Shown: in pieces, positions 63,507 through 64,000 of the stretch
Numbering within the stretch: the first letter of the stretch is position 1
Layout: each line of letters begins with the position of its first letter
Origin: Edolisoma coerulescens
Taxonomy: Eukaryota > Chordata > Aves > Passeriformes > Campephagidae
Assembly (NCBI GenBank): GCA_013397115.1
Contig: VWZW01002569.1
Coordinates: forward strand, 775,803-839,802
Direction: 5' to 3'
DNA: 64,000 nt
Notes under the pieces: model-generated
Database searches by the model: none
The model's input: the letters and a program-made list of their open reading frames with translations, nothing else
What the model was told of the DNA's origin: nothing
Translations under genes and position numbers: made by a program

Positions 63507-64000
63507 ACAATCCTCAGGACACGATTTCACCGAGTACTCATCCGACTGTAAATATTTCTGGAGTATAACCTCAAACTCTTCGTATTTCTCCTGAGCGTGC
63601 TGGTCGTAGCGCTGGTAAGCCTGGACGCACTGGCTGCAGGAGCCTTCCCCCTTCAGCACCACATCCAGACTGCAGTTCAAAGTGTCCGGATTGGACAACC
63701 CGGCGAACAACTCCCAAAGTGTGTAGGAATTACAAAAAGAAAGGTAAAAATCCGTCAGGTCCCAGCCGGGCGCCGGGCTCTGCCCCGTGCCCCGCGGCCG
63801 CCCCGACCCCCCCCGCCGCCGGCACACCGCCTCCGCGTCGCCCGCGCTGAAGCACTGCCCGGACGAGGAGCCCGGGGGGGAGCACGTCTCCAGGGGCCTG
63901 GCGGTGGAGTTCCCCAGGAAAGCAGCCTTGCCGTGCCGGGGCTCGGTGCCGTTGGTGCGGCTGCCGCGGCTGCCGCCGCCGCTGCTGCCGGGGGAGGGCG
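63504..64000 (-). CDS. NALF1: NALF1 (FAM155A) coding exon 1, 3' part; partial at window edge
   Basis: This is the 3' part of the first coding exon of NALCN channel auxiliary factor 1. The protein binds the extracellular face of the NALCN sodium-leak channel and supports its folding and surface delivery; it belongs with worm NLF-1. The window encodes 165 complete residues (first full codon 63998-63996). In order they are a Gly/Ser-rich stretch (1-15), a GKAAFLGNSTARPLETC-like block (about 23-39), SSGQCF (45-50), AEAVC (55-59), a short Gly/Arg/Pro linker, then the conserved domain opening TDFYLSFCNSYTLWELF (82-98) and continuing through HAQEKYEEFE to YSVKSCPEDCK at the splice donor. Nine cysteines and three N-glycosylation sequons (N16, N30, N108) fit an extracellular Cys-rich protein. 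From memory, the blocks align in order with human NALF1 and better than with NALF2. The start codon and N-terminal membrane segment are outside the window. There is no ATG within this part of the frame. Confidence 0.93.
63783..63814 (-). other. NALF1: G-quadruplex motif inside NALF1 coding exon 1
   Basis: On the + strand there are C runs at 63783-63786, 63790-63793, 63801-63804 and 63807-63814, with loops of 3, 7 and 2 bases. The coding strand thus carries four G runs satisfying the G-quadruplex pattern. It encodes the Gly/Arg/Pro linker between the AVC block and the conserved TDFYLSFC domain, a poorly conserved segment, so the base composition rather than the peptide may be what varies. Confidence 0.6.

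Larger units (their letters stand above)
62870..64000. promoter_or_regulatory. NALF1: CpG island over NALF1 exon 1 and the start of intron 1
   Basis: The base composition changes abruptly near 62870 from AT-rich intron to GC-rich DNA dense in CG dinucleotides, for example around 62890-63130 and again at 63770-64000. CpG density is lower at 63500-63750 in the conserved part of the exon. The island covers the 3' part of exon 1 and about 650 bases of intron, and continues off the right edge. This is the usual signature of a vertebrate promoter-proximal region. The transcription start itself should lie further right, outside the window. Confidence 0.85.

Noticed and set aside
1..64000. CRISPR array, operon or other prokaryote-type system
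   Set aside because: There are no regularly spaced repeats, no dense coding, and clear vertebrate intron, CR1 and CpG-island features throughout.

Overview
The window is vertebrate, almost certainly avian, genomic DNA. It is mostly AT-rich, lacks bacterial-style gene packing, and its recognisable interspersed repeats are CR1 LINEs whose 3' ends carry the short ATTCTATGA-type repeats typical of birds. There is also one solo LTR. No Alu, B1 or L1-like sequence was seen.

One protein-coding gene can be supported. The last ~500 bases (63504-64000, minus strand) are the 3' part of the first coding exon of NALF1 (FAM155A), an auxiliary subunit of the NALCN sodium-leak channel. The exon ends at a good splice donor (AAG|GTAGGA) and its 5' part, with the start codon, lies beyond the right edge. 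NALF1 is known for a first intron of hundreds of kilobases in mammals. Bases 1-63503 are therefore best read as the start of intron 1, transcribed right to left. The exon and the first ~650 bases of the intron form a CpG island.

The rest of the intron, from left to right, is as follows. A CR1 copy lies at 1700-2170. A purine-rich simple repeat ends at an unresolved base (4724-4860, N at 4861). A 271-bp solo LTR in the NALF1-sense direction lies at 7992-8262. Two short head-to-tail duplications lie near 15.1-15.4 kb. An A/C-rich block runs into a CR1 3' end (21045-21434). A longer CR1 lies at 23440-24040 and another at 36702-37116. A much older CR1 reverse-transcriptase relic lies at 46685-47220. 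A GC-rich patch with a G-quadruplex motif lies at 61200-61540, followed by the CpG island. All five CR1 pieces are on the + strand, antisense to NALF1.

All other open frames are short, lack recognisable domains, and mostly begin at non-ATG codons. I treat them as chance. The most interesting loose ends are an exon-like minus-strand segment at 44198-44337 with good splice signals, two G-quadruplex motifs on the NALF1 sense strand, a CCAAT/POU-like motif pair in the island, and the sense-oriented LTR with an intact-looking polyadenylation hexamer. I found no evidence of a new multi-gene system.
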